From Camarhynchus parvulus (Eukaryota; Chordata; Aves; Passeriformes; Thraupidae): a stretch of DNA of 64,000 bases. The stretch lies in NCBI RefSeq assembly GCF_901933205.1, contig NC_044573.1, forward strand, positions 33,390,993 to 33,454,992, given 5' to 3'. A model generated the notes under the pieces. The model ran no database searches, had not been told where the DNA came from, and was given only the letters and a program-made list of their open reading frames with translations. Positions 51,701 to 61,213 of the stretch are shown here, piece by piece. The position numbers and the translations under genes were made by a program. Positions within the stretch are counted from its first letter, which is position 1. Every line of letters starts with the position of its first letter.

Positions 51701-54270
51701 TCATCATTGTAGGAAACAGTCTGTTGTAATAAAACTTAGCATGATCTATATGTGAGCTGAAGCTTGGGTGATGTGCAGTTAAAGTTGTGTATTGTGTCTG
51801 GTACCAGGCATACATGTAAAGGAACCTCTTGCAGAACAAAGGGCTTAGTAAGGGCTTTATGAGTGTGTTAGACTATATCCTGTGTATGTGACTGGAGGAG
51901 GAGACAGTGCATTGCTGTCTGCTCAAATACTCTGTACTTATTTTTCAGAACTGGAGCCCACTAGCTAGAGAGTTTTGTCTAAAAGATTTGGATGAGTATT
52001 GTGCACTCTGTTCTTCAGAAAATGTGACTCTATCACCTTCCACATGCAAATTGTTATGTCTTGATTTGTCTTCTCTTTTTAGGCTAAATAAAACTCTTCT
52101 AATTGTTAGTCTCCAGCACAAACTACAATCAGTTAATTTTGAATAAGAATCAGGAACTCCCTGTGATGACTCCAGTAGGTTTTTTTTCTCTCTTGCATAG
52201 TGTTTGCTCTCTCTAATGAAGTTCAGAATATAAAATATCCTTGGAGAAGTACGTTGCTTAAACTAATCTCTTCCCTACAAGGGTATTACCACCCTGCCAG
52301 TGTGTGCAGTACAGATTCTCCCCAGATGTACAATGGGAAAAGAGACTGGGATAGGAATGGGAATGTCTTAGGAGCTCTATTTCAACACCAGCTCATTATT
52401 ACTTTCCTGCATGGTCCCTCTCTGACTTCCATGTCCCTTTGGCCCCCCTGATGTGTGACATGGGTTTATGCTTCATTTCTCCAATGCTTTTTCTGTTTTT
52501 TCCCCCTCTCTTAATTCTTAACTCCTGGTTTCTTACAATGTGATTGTCCAGTGTGTAGATACTGAGCTGCTGGAGGAGCATCTTGATAGTATTTTTACAA
52601 ATAATTGAAACTCTGATCTTATAAGTGCATATTTATTTGAGGTGCTGGATTGAGACTTTATAATATTTTTCATTATAAGGAGGCTTTTCTTGTTTCCACT
52701 GAATCATTAACTTTACTATTAGTTTTGAAGGTTGGAAGGAGCCTTTGGGAAATGTATTTCCTGTACAGAGCAGAGCATGTTGTTTCATCCCTATTGTCAA
52801 CAGCATATTTTGGAAAGGCATTGAACCTTGATATACAAGATTGAAATGACCTATAAAATAGGTCAGATTGTTTTGTTAACAATCTGTTAAAATAATTTGT
52901 TACCTCTGTCTACATTCTGCAATGCCCTTTTGTATAGCATTCAAGCAAGCCCTCTTCTTAACAGCTCTATTCTAAACTTCTCTCTATGCAAATACTGAAT
53001 CTTCATGCAAGACTTTGATCTCATCATGCTTCTAAATTTCTCAGAGAAAAATGAAACATTCAAAATTTCTGCCAATTGTTCACTTTTCAAAGAAGATTTT
53101 TCAGTCTTTGAATAATTCTTTTGTGTCTTGCCAGAGTCTAAAATTTTTTTCAACCTCTCCCTTAAAAATTGGAAATCCAGACTGAACAAAATGTCTCAAC
53201 ATCATGGTCTTGGTTGAACCAGCAAGAGTAATGCTGTAATTTATTTAATAAATGGTTAGGCTTAAGAATCAGACATCTTAAGAGACTGAACTGCACATGA
53301 TTTTCTCTTTGCGGTCTGCATGCCTTTGTTATCGGTCAATGATAATATCTTGATCTTATCAATTGATAATATCTTTTGTTGCTGGAATTCTCCATGCAGA
53401 AACATTAAATCTTTCTGGTGTTTAGTAAAAAAAAATCAACACTTTTTAAAGGTTGTGCACCTAAGTTACTTAACTTCTCCCACACCTCTAGCTACCTGTG
53501 CTTCTGCTGTTCTTTATCAAAGGGAATTCCTTTTGGAAGGTATTCAGGAGCAATAACTGTAGGAGGTACTTGCAAATTGCTGTTTAACTTAGCAGGAAAC
53601 AAGGTGAAGAAAAAAGACTAGAAACAGTGTCAGGAGTGTTTAAGAAAGGCTGAACCTCAGATATCAGCCTGCAGAGAAGCAGATCAATCCCTCACAGGAA
53701 TTGAGCACTAGCAGGCATTTAAGTAGCTGGGTGTGTTGGGGAAGGAGTTTTCACAAGTATTTAATGTTAGGTGCTTTTGTTGACAAACAGAAATCTGTAG
53801 ATTTGTTCCAGGGTAACAGTTCTTCTTCCCCTCTGAAAGCATGCTGCAAAAAGACATACTACATTTATTTCTTCTGTTGGCTACTGTCTTTAAAACCATG
53901 CATTAATATCAAGCTCTGTCTGATTGCTGAGTAGGTCAGGAACCCCGGCCAGCAGGGCTCCTTACCAATGCAAGAAACGCCCTAAGTTTTACTTGAACCT
54001 ATGCTGCTGGGTTTGATCCTAAATTAGTGACCATAACTGCAACATGTACTGATGAGCTATTGCACAAATTCTTACTGCTTTTTTTAATGATTTGCTCATG
54101 TTTCAAACCAGAACTGGGTGTCTGTTAAAAGTGGGCATTATAGTGAAATAGGCTGGCACATATCAAATGCAGAACATACCTTTTAAAGGCTATGATAGCT
54201 GTATTCATGTTACTGTAAGAGTTTTTTGGGTTTTTGAAATTTTTTTTTTGTTTGAAGATTGTGACCACGT
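45758..54270. other. Unique, very AT-rich noncoding stretch
   Basis: No gene or named interspersed repeat. Some plausible splice-like motifs occur (CAG/GTGAGT near 46708), but no convincing exon is bounded by them. The region 49-51 kb is particularly AT-rich. TAATTA-type motifs and a smooth AT composition around 47130-47400 could mark conserved noncoding DNA, which only alignment can show. Confidence 0.5.
46458..46473 (+). repeat. (TAA)n microsatellite
   Basis: Five TAA units in a row plus a partial one. This is a short trinucleotide simple repeat. Confidence 0.8.
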
Positions 54271-54341
54271 CTTCTGAAAAATTAGATTTTCTTCCGAGGG
54301 TTGTTATTACACTAGCATAACACTATTATTTTCACTGAGCT
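54271..54341 (+). repeat. 71-bp direct repeat, copy 1
   Basis: This block, from CTTCTGAAAAATTAG to TTCACTGAGCT, occurs again at 57043-57113 with only three substitutions (A/G, then GA/AG within the CTTCC-GGG segment). The flanking sequences differ, so it is not part of a longer duplication. Copy 1 sits in sequence of uniform AT composition, so it may be the source copy. It could also be two members of an unrecognised interspersed family. Confidence 0.9.
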
Positions 54342-55695
54342 GCCAGTGTAAGTGAGGTGAAAACCAGCTCTGCTACTTCCTGATTACATTTTAAATTTAT
54401 TGCCTTTAACACCTTCCCAGATGAAAACGCTGCAAGTTTTAATTATATTGCATTCCACTATCTTGTAAGGCATGAATATGCCTGAAATTGGAAGTCAGCA
54501 AATGCTATATTTCCTAGTGAACAGCAAACTCTGTGTCCTGATAACCTTTGTCAATATAAATCAGAAACATAAACAGTGAAAGAAAACTACCCAACCCTCT
54601 GTATAAATGAAACCCAAAACCAAACCCACAACAAAACCCAACAAAACTACTCTGCATGAATTTTTCTGAACTTTTATGTATTTTGTACTGCTGTGCAAGT
54701 ACTGCTTTTGTAACTGCCATGATGTAACAGCATTTGGAAGACAGAGAACTTCTTCTCAAAGAGGTCTTATAGCTCCAGAGCATTAGTGGATAGATTTCAA
54801 ATGCTCACCACAAGAAACAATTTTTCTTTTTCTTCCTTAAACCAATGCACTAAATTATTACAAAAGACTTGGTTATATTGATTGTGAACTGATTTTAAGG
54901 AAGCACTTAGTTGTACTCCAGCTATTGAGTTTCTGAGAGCAGCACAGAAGTGAGAGAATCCAAAGGATATCCCATGATCACATGAAACTAGCTGACTTTG
55001 TGATAGCAATTGAAACAACATACTGCAAGCAGGGATAATATAAATAATTACAAGTAAGTAGAGATAAACATCAGGAAGTAACATAAATCACACAAAAGCT
55101 GTTATCTCTAGGAAGTACTTTTCATCCAACTGCCATTATAAAAACAGTCCACTCATGCTCAGATTTATTCTTCTTTTGTGTGCAGACTTCTACTTCTGAG
55201 AGTTCCCTGATTTTTTCCCCACCAGCCCTTCCTACTTGTCTAAAAGTAATTTTTTTCCTTGCTATTTTTTTTGTGTGTGTCTGCAACAGAATCAGTTCTT
55301 AGGAGGGGGAACTGCATCAGTTGGCATCAATAGAGGAATCAACTGAGACAAAGTAAGAAATGGCGTCAGTCAGCTCATTCATCAAAGGATAGCAATTGAC
55401 AGGGCTTTCCTGGGTGCATCTCATCTTCTAGTTGAAGTGGCGCACAAGTGGATTGTGAGGACATTTTATACTGGTATAAGCATTGAGAATGTCTTCTAGC
55501 CTGGCCAGGCCTGGTACTGCTCCTGGTACATGCTCAGCTTACAGAGGTGAACAGAGCGTGTGTGTTGTTCAGAGCAGCCACTCAGAGCTCACAGATTGTG
55601 CATGGATGGGTGGCTGTGCTGAGGATGGGCAGGAAGCGCTGCACTTGCCATGTACCTGCTGCCTAGGTGCTTGTACCTGCACAGGAAATCCTGCT
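54342..55695. other. Unique noncoding stretch
   Basis: No gene is supported. A CA-rich low-complexity tract (AAACCCAAAACCAAACCCAC type) lies at about 54608-54648. Confidence 0.5.
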
Positions 55696-55781
55696 TCTGT
55701 TCACTTCCCCTTTCCCTACTCCTTACATGTTGGATTTATCTGTTCACATCCCCTTTCCCTTCTCCTTACACACTGGATTTA
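55696..55781 (+). repeat. Imperfect tandem duplication of 43 bp
   Basis: Units 55696-55738 and 55739-55781 both run from TCTGTTCAC through CCCCTTTCCCT to TGGATTTA, with five substitutions between them. It is a two-copy pyrimidine-rich tandem repeat. It creates repeated peptide text in the overlapping chance open frames. Confidence 0.9.
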
Positions 55782-56339
55782 CCGCACAAAAAGAGAACTT
55801 GTTCTGTACTAGAAACGCCCTGGCAATGTTGGGTTTGCTGTGCTCAGAGCCTGCAGTAGGTGTGTACCCACTTCTGGCTGGGGACTAGAGACTGAAATGT
55901 TCAGGTCCAGCCAGGGTCTGTTCTGACTGCTGTGGTGACTTCTTAATCTGGGACTTGCTTGCTCATCACTGTGTCTGAAGCTGACCCTTTCATCTTTCAA
56001 GTTTTCCAGTAAGTTTGGGTTTACTGTTCACAATTCAGGCTCCTAAGTGGTGGCAATGTGGTTATCTTTTGCCCAGTGACTTACAGGAAGGCTCCAGATA
56101 CCTGGCACCCTAGTAAAGAAGCTCAAAGAAGTTGACATTCCCTGGTTAGAATGTTTAGGACTAGAAATAGTGCCATATGATTGAAGTTTCTTTTGATGAG
56201 CTATTGTGAGAACAGTTTGATAAAGGCTGGAAAAACATTGGATATTCATGAGTAACACTTCTTTCTCAGAAATGAGCTTTGATTTCTGAATACAGGGCAA
56301 AGAAAAAGTGATAAATGGAAGAGATAATTTTGTTTGCTG

Positions 56340-56755
56340 CTAATAACTTATCAGCTCTAATCAGGGTGAAACTTATCCATTAAAATGTATGCACAAATGT
56401 GATGATAGTATTAGGAGTGCCTCATTATTGCTAATTCATTTAGTACTCAGTGTAATAGCACTAATCATAATTAGCTTCTCTGTTATTAATAGGGTTGTCA
56501 CACAATACGTACTGTATTTGTATGAGAATTCCACTCCAGATTCTCATTAATTAGAGCACCATAAAAATGCCAGACCTTTAATTTTCCTTATATTTAATAT
56601 GAAGAATATGAAGAAGCTTCCATGTTTTTCCTATTAGAATTTATCAAAACACTACTGCTACATTAATTTCAGTGAGAAATAATAGTTTGTAACCACCTAT
56701 TTATCTGCTAATTAATTTACTGTTTAAAAGTCTTTCATTCTTCAGGGAACAAAAA
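56340..56755. promoter_or_regulatory. AT-rich block dense in homeodomain-type motifs
   Basis: The block is rich in TAATTA/ATTAAT cores (for example CATAATTAGC near 56467, CATTAATTAG near 56546, GCTAATTAATTTAC near 56708). It is free of recognisable repeats and ends sharply before a GC-rich patch. This composition is typical of vertebrate conserved noncoding elements but is not specific to them. Confidence 0.25.
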
Positions 56756-56814
56756 GAGCTAAATACCTGGTGTTTTCTGAAGAGGTTTCTCTGCCAATCT
56801 TTGCAAAATACTCA

Positions 56815-57345
56815 GTGTCAGGATCCTGCAGGGTTGGTGTCTCCCTGGATTGTGTGCTGGGGCACCAGATGCTCTTGGGGGCTGTGTCGGGGCCAGGCTG
56901 GGCAGCCAGGTCATCACTGTGCCACGGTCCCAGCCAGGAGCAGGGCAGTCAGGGACTCAGGGCACCTGTCTGGCGGGGCTGCTGGGCTCAGGCCCAGCAT
57001 GGATGTGAAGACTGTGACTTCAGACCAAGTCTCAGACCAAATCTTCTGAAAAATTAGGTTTTCTTCCAGGGGTTGTTATTACACTAGCATAACACTATTA
57101 TTTTCACTGAGCTACAGCTGGGGATTCCTGTCTGGCCCTGTGGTGCCCATGGCAGGCACAATTAAACCAGTTCCTGAAGGAATGAGATCTTCCTGCAGCA
57201 CTCCCTGGAGCCCCTCCAGAGGCAGCAGGAGGAAGGGGCAGCCCATCTCCAGGTTGGCCCTGAGCACAGGCAGCCAAGCCTCCAGAAGGAGAATGATCTC
57301 GGGGCCCTTCCCAAGGTGTTTCTGATTGGAAATAAAGAAGGCAGT
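56815..57345. other. GC-rich patch of unknown origin
   Basis: Composition changes abruptly from AT-rich to GC-rich at about 56815 and reverts by about 57350. The patch is interrupted by the AT-rich 71-bp repeat copy at 57043-57113. Overlapping open frames (95 and 82 codons at 56770-57057; 61 plus and 63 minus at 57140-57353) have no domain I know. CpG is present but not island-like. A decayed retrotransposon, a minisatellite-derived segment or an unrecognised exon are all possible. Confidence 0.45.
57043..57113 (+). repeat. 71-bp direct repeat, copy 2
   Basis: Three differences from copy 1 at 54271-54341, same strand, about 2.77 kb downstream. Here the AT-rich block lies inside GC-rich sequence, which suggests it was placed here later. 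A short self-similar run (CAGACCAAGT, CAGACCAAAT) lies directly upstream, at the junction. Confidence 0.9.
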
Positions 57346-59148
57346 GTATTCATGATGGCTGTATCTGTAGTTCTAAGGCTCTGTAGGGTACCCCTCTGCA
57401 GGGAGTTACTCTGAGCTTTCTGGCAGCCTTTTTTGTGCCTTCTGCTTGCACCTTAAGCCCCTGTCCTGCTGTGCTGCTTTTACAAATCCATTTGTTTGAC
57501 TCATAAAAATCTTTTATTAGAGCACAGACTCTGAGAAATTCTTGATTTCCTTGACCTCTGGTCATAGGCTTCAGCATTTTGCATCTAGAAACTGATGGCT
57601 GCAAGATGGAAAATCTGTCTCTGCCACTCTAGGTTATGAGAGCTGGTGATATCACTTTAGCAGATGAATTGTGGATCTGAAAGTAAAGCACTAAGTAGCC
57701 TGTGGCCACAAACCAAGCTACCTCATGGCAGGATATTAGGTTCAGAGTGGGATATTTAAACCTCATGTGTAGAGAGGCACCTGGAGTTGTACCTTGATTG
57801 GTGACTTGAGGGACTGGGATGCAATACCTGGTCCAAACTGGTGTTATTAATCCAGGAATTTGTTGCTCCGCACAGTATCAGTTGAGTTTCACCTTTGTGC
57901 TTTCCTAATCTACAAACAGCCTATGGTGTGTTTTAATAGGTCTTACATTTTATGTTATAGAAGCACATAAATTGAATAAAAACTTGAGAAGACCTTTGTT
58001 TTCAGACTGAGAACTTCAAAATCTGTGAGCCATCACAGGGTTAATTAAAAATTCATGTTTCCCTTATATTTTCTTGCTGCCTCATTTGTATTCAGGTTAT
58101 GTCCTGAGCAGGTTTATTTTGATAGATTGTTATCCACAATAAATTGAAATACCTTCTACAGTGCTCTCTGGAAGATAAGAAAAAAATTACTTGAGTTATA
58201 TTCCTAAATCCTAGGTGACTATGCCAGTAGATTGATTCATGCTGCAAGTTTCCACCTTCATTTAAACATTGCTGAAATGAGCCTGAAGCTTAATAATTTT
58301 TATCAGCTCTCTGAGAAAATATTGGAAATTGTTAATTGATAGTGCATATTGCAATATTGATACAGCAGTAAAATCATAATTCTTATCACTGATACATGCT
58401 CTGGTCCAAAATCTATCCATCAATTCAACCATGTTTTATTCTTCTTTGTTTTCTTCTCTCACAGGGCAGTTTGTGATGTGCTTGTGTTATATCTGCATGT
58501 AGTATAGTGGGATGAATATGCTTTTGATGCCACCACTGTTAAGGTAGTTGTTTATTCAGACTAAAATAATACCAAAGGTTTGAATACATCTCAGGTGTCA
58601 CTATCAGGTCTCAAATTTCAATACAATGAAAGGTAAAAAAGTGTGTCTGTGGACATTGTTCAAATGATAATTGTTCTGAATATAGAGAGGAATGTACAAG
58701 AATAGAGGAATCTTGATCTCACTAAATGTGTCTGCAATAGAGCTATGAAGTTAGGATTTAATATGTAGTACTTTTCTCTAAGAAAGTGCAGTTTGTTAAG
58801 GCATACAACATTCAGGTAAGCAAAGGAGACATGTACCAAATTTATGTATATATTTAAATATGACAGAAATATAATCTACCACCTGAACTCAAATTCTGAG
58901 TTAGAGATAGTAAAACTTGTCTTCCAGTGGTGGGAAAAGCCTTCCAGGAATAGAAAGCAGTACAGTGTGGTTCAAGTATTCTTAAGATATGAACTGTCTC
59001 CTGAAGATCCCTTCTCCCTCTTGCTGCTGCAGAGCTCATGCAATAACGTGACAAAAGACTTTGTGCTTTGCCTCCTGCAGTGTCAGGTGCAATTGAAACC
59101 AAGCCCAGAGCCTTTCCTTACTGGTGTTGAGATGAAAAAAAGAGATAA
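57346..59148. other. Unique noncoding stretch
   Basis: No gene is supported. The 172-codon plus frame over 58844-59362 runs into the CR1 at 59149 and is antisense to that element at its 3' end; its first part has no domain. I treat it as chance. Confidence 0.55.
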
Positions 59149-59349
59149 ATTCATAGAATATTTTGGTTTGGAAGGGACCTTTAAAGTTACATATTCCAAC
59201 TCCTCTTGCAATGAGCAGGGACATCTTAGAGTAGATGAGGTGGCTCAGAATCCCATCTGGCCTCTGAAAACTTGTCAAGGATGGGGCATCCATGACTTCT
59301 CTGGGCAACTTGTTCCAGTGTTTCACCACTATCATTGTAAAAACTTCTT
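59149..59349 (-). mobile_element. CR1 LINE 3' end (left part, interrupted)
   Basis: Begins with reverse-complement CR1 3' sequence ('TTCATAGAATATTTTGGTTT', 'GGAAGGGACCTTTAAAG') and continues through 'CTTGCAATGAGCAGGGACAT', 'ATGGGGCATCCATGACTTCT' and 'CTGGGCAACTTGTTCCAGTG'. It stops at CTTCTT (59344-59349) because an LTR is inserted there, and resumes at 59658. Confidence 0.92.
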
Positions 59350-59657
59350 TGTAGGGGGATAGAATATAAGGAAATAAAGATAGTGTAGAGAGTAATCTTA
59401 AGGAGTTGCAGCTGGGCCAATTATCAAAGATTAGGAACAGGCCTGACTTTAACAAGGCACAGCTGTAACCAATGAGAAGAAGAGCACTATAAATGAGTGG
59501 GGTGGCTGGTTGAGAAGGGAACTGGAGTCAGTTGGCTCCTTTGAGAAGAAGAAAGAGTCAGTGCTCTGACGAGCTGCCCACGAGAAACACCAAGAAGGTA
59601 TGAAACTTTTGTGATAAGGAGACAACAGTATGGAACCCCTGCAATAAGATGATAACA
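59350..59657 (+). mobile_element. Solo LTR (ERV2/ERVK-like) inserted in a CR1
   Basis: This 308-bp element starts TGTAGGGGG, ends GATGATAACA (TG...CA termini) and is flanked by CTTCTT on both sides (59344-59349 and 59658-59663), a 6-bp target duplication. The flanks join to restore continuous CR1 sequence. Inside are a CCAAT (59469-59473) and a TATAAAT (59488-59494) in the order expected of a plus-strand U3. No coding region remains, so LTR-LTR recombination has removed the body. A 6-bp duplication is typical of ERV2/ERVK integrases; the family name itself is not certain. A seventh shared base (A before each CTTCTT) is compatible but would spoil the CA end. Confidence 0.85.
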
Positions 59658-59722
59658 CTTCTTCCTTATATCTAGTCCAAATCTAGGGGTGTTTCTTTTT
59701 TATTCTTTTTTTCCTTGTCCCA
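59658..59722 (-). mobile_element. CR1 LINE (right part, after the LTR)
   Basis: Opens with the second copy of CTTCTT and continues the interrupted CR1 ('CCTTATATCTAGTCCAAATC'), then drifts into a T-rich, decayed 'CCTTGTCC' portion. It is the same element as 59149-59349. The right boundary is uncertain. Confidence 0.75.
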
Positions 59723-59997
59723 GAAACAAAATAAATTTTGCTGCCTGGCAGGTCCCTATATTTCTTTTTGAGTTCTATGGTCACCATGGATCTGTTGAGG
59801 AAAACCCTTACAGAAGATTGCATAGCAAAGAGATGCTGGTTTGGAATTTACTTTCTGATGCTACTTGCACTTTTGAAGAGGTACTACCACGATTGGTAGG
59901 TCTGATTGTCTTTACGTATTTTTTTCCCCACTTATAAAACTTATATGACTTTTATTTACTTAGTAAGTTGTGTTTTCAGACCCCAAAAAGGGTGCCT

Positions 59998-60273
59998 GAT
60001 GGTTTATTCATTTTCCCTGTATTAGTTGTCTAAAGAAGATGCAACCTCTACTCTTTAGCCTTGTTTATATACTTTTACTGCCATAGCTACACAAATCAAT
60101 CTTGCAAGAGATTTTAGTAATGAAAATGTGCTTTGGATGGTTTATTCATTTTCCCTGTATTAGTTGTCTAAAGAAGATGCAACCTCTACTCTTTAGCCTT
60201 GTTTATATACTTTTACTGCCATAGCTACACAAATCAATCTTGCAAGAGATTTTAGTAATGAAAATGTGCTTTG
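59998..60273 (+). repeat. Exact tandem duplication, 2 x 138 bp
   Basis: Units 59998-60135 and 60136-60273 are identical base for base as read, from GATGGTTTATTC to AATGTGCTTTG. No mobile-element text is recognised in the unit. Perfect identity means a very recent duplication, a length-variable locus, or an assembly error that kept two haplotype copies. Confidence 0.95.
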
Positions 60274-60805
60274 CTTTTGTAGTGTGTCCTACTTATCTAT
60301 GCACCATTATCAAAACTCCAAGTGACTTTTTTCCTTCCTTGTTGGTTAAAACTGTGATGTTGAATTTGGTTTTTTGTGCATGATCTAGCTAAGTGTCTAT
60401 TTGTCTGGACACCAGTAAATGTGTTTGTTTTGCTGAAGATTTCTATGACTAACTCTTAGTAAAAGTGCAATGATGTTGGGAGGCATCTTGAATCTTTCAT
60501 AATACAAATGTTCAAAGATACTATCAAGTACTGTGAGCCTGTTATGTATTCAGCTTCTCTACACAGTTCAAATTCAGGGCTGGATTGTCTGTCTTCACGC
60601 TCATCTTTTTGTTTTCTGAGACAACAGTCTGGTCTTAATAGGGAGGCCAGGACACATGTCTGGTATACTCAGCTCAGGAGGAGCTGCAATAGGTTTGCAC
60701 CAGATTTGCAATAGATTTTAGGCACCAGTGATGTTTTCCCATTCCTGGGGAGCTGGCTAGATGTATCCGGCTGTATGAACAGATCTTAAAAGGGATGGAG
60801 AAGTG
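60274..60805. other. Unique noncoding stretch
   Basis: No gene or repeat is recognised in this interval between the tandem duplication and the solo LTR. Confidence 0.5.
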
Positions 60806-60811
60806 GAGTAC

Positions 60812-61207
60812 TGTCGCAGACATCCTTTTATGAAAATCCTTTCTTAGGATTTTTTCTTCCTGAGAAGCTGAGAGGCTCCAGGAACAGAATGTAAACAATG
60901 GTTGTCTGCTGCTGTGGAATGCAACAGGTGGATCTGTGATTGGTCTCGTGTGGATGTTTGGATTTAGTGACCAGTCGCGGCAGAGCTGGCTCTCGCTCTC
61001 TGTCCGAGCCAGCTGCCTTTGTTATCATTCCTTTCCATTCTATTCTTAGCTTAGCTAGCCTTCTGAGACAAAGCTTTTCCTTCTATTCTTTTTAGTATAG
61101 TTATAATGTAATATATATATAATAAAATAATAAATCAAGCCTTCTGAACATGGAGTCAACATTCTCATCTCTTCCCTCATCCAAGAAGCCCTATGACCAC
61201 TGTCACA
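60812..61207 (+). mobile_element. Solo LTR (ERVK-like, songbird type) with intact target duplication
   Basis: This 396-bp element begins TGTCGCAGACATCC and ends CCACTGTCACA. GAGTAC occurs directly before (60806-60811) and directly after it (61208-61213), a perfect 6-bp target duplication. Internal landmarks in order are: a small hairpin (AAAATCCT and AGGATTTT near 60835), an inverted CCAAT (ATTGG near 60941), a 9-bp inverted repeat (AGCTGGCTC 60984-60992, GAGCCAGCT 61006-61014), a TATA-like AT-rich tract and two AATAAA signals (61121-61126, 61129-61134). The text matches from memory a common songbird ERVK LTR. No internal retroviral sequence is left, so it is a solo LTR. Clean ends and duplication suggest a fairly young insertion. 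Confidence 0.93.
61121..61134 (+). promoter_or_regulatory. Twin poly(A) signals in the solo LTR
   Basis: AATAAA occurs twice, at 61121-61126 and 61129-61134, about 75 bp before the LTR end. That is where the R/U5 poly(A) signal of an LTR belongs. It could still act as a polyadenylation site if the region is transcribed on the plus strand. Confidence 0.6.
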
Positions 61208-61213
61208 GAGTAC

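Noticed and set aside
58844..59362. 172-codon plus-strand open frame
   Set aside because: Its second half is antisense CR1 and its first half has no domain.
60835..60860. AAAATCCT/AGGATTTT hairpin as an independent structured RNA
   Set aside because: It lies inside the ERVK-like LTR and is part of that element's normal sequence.
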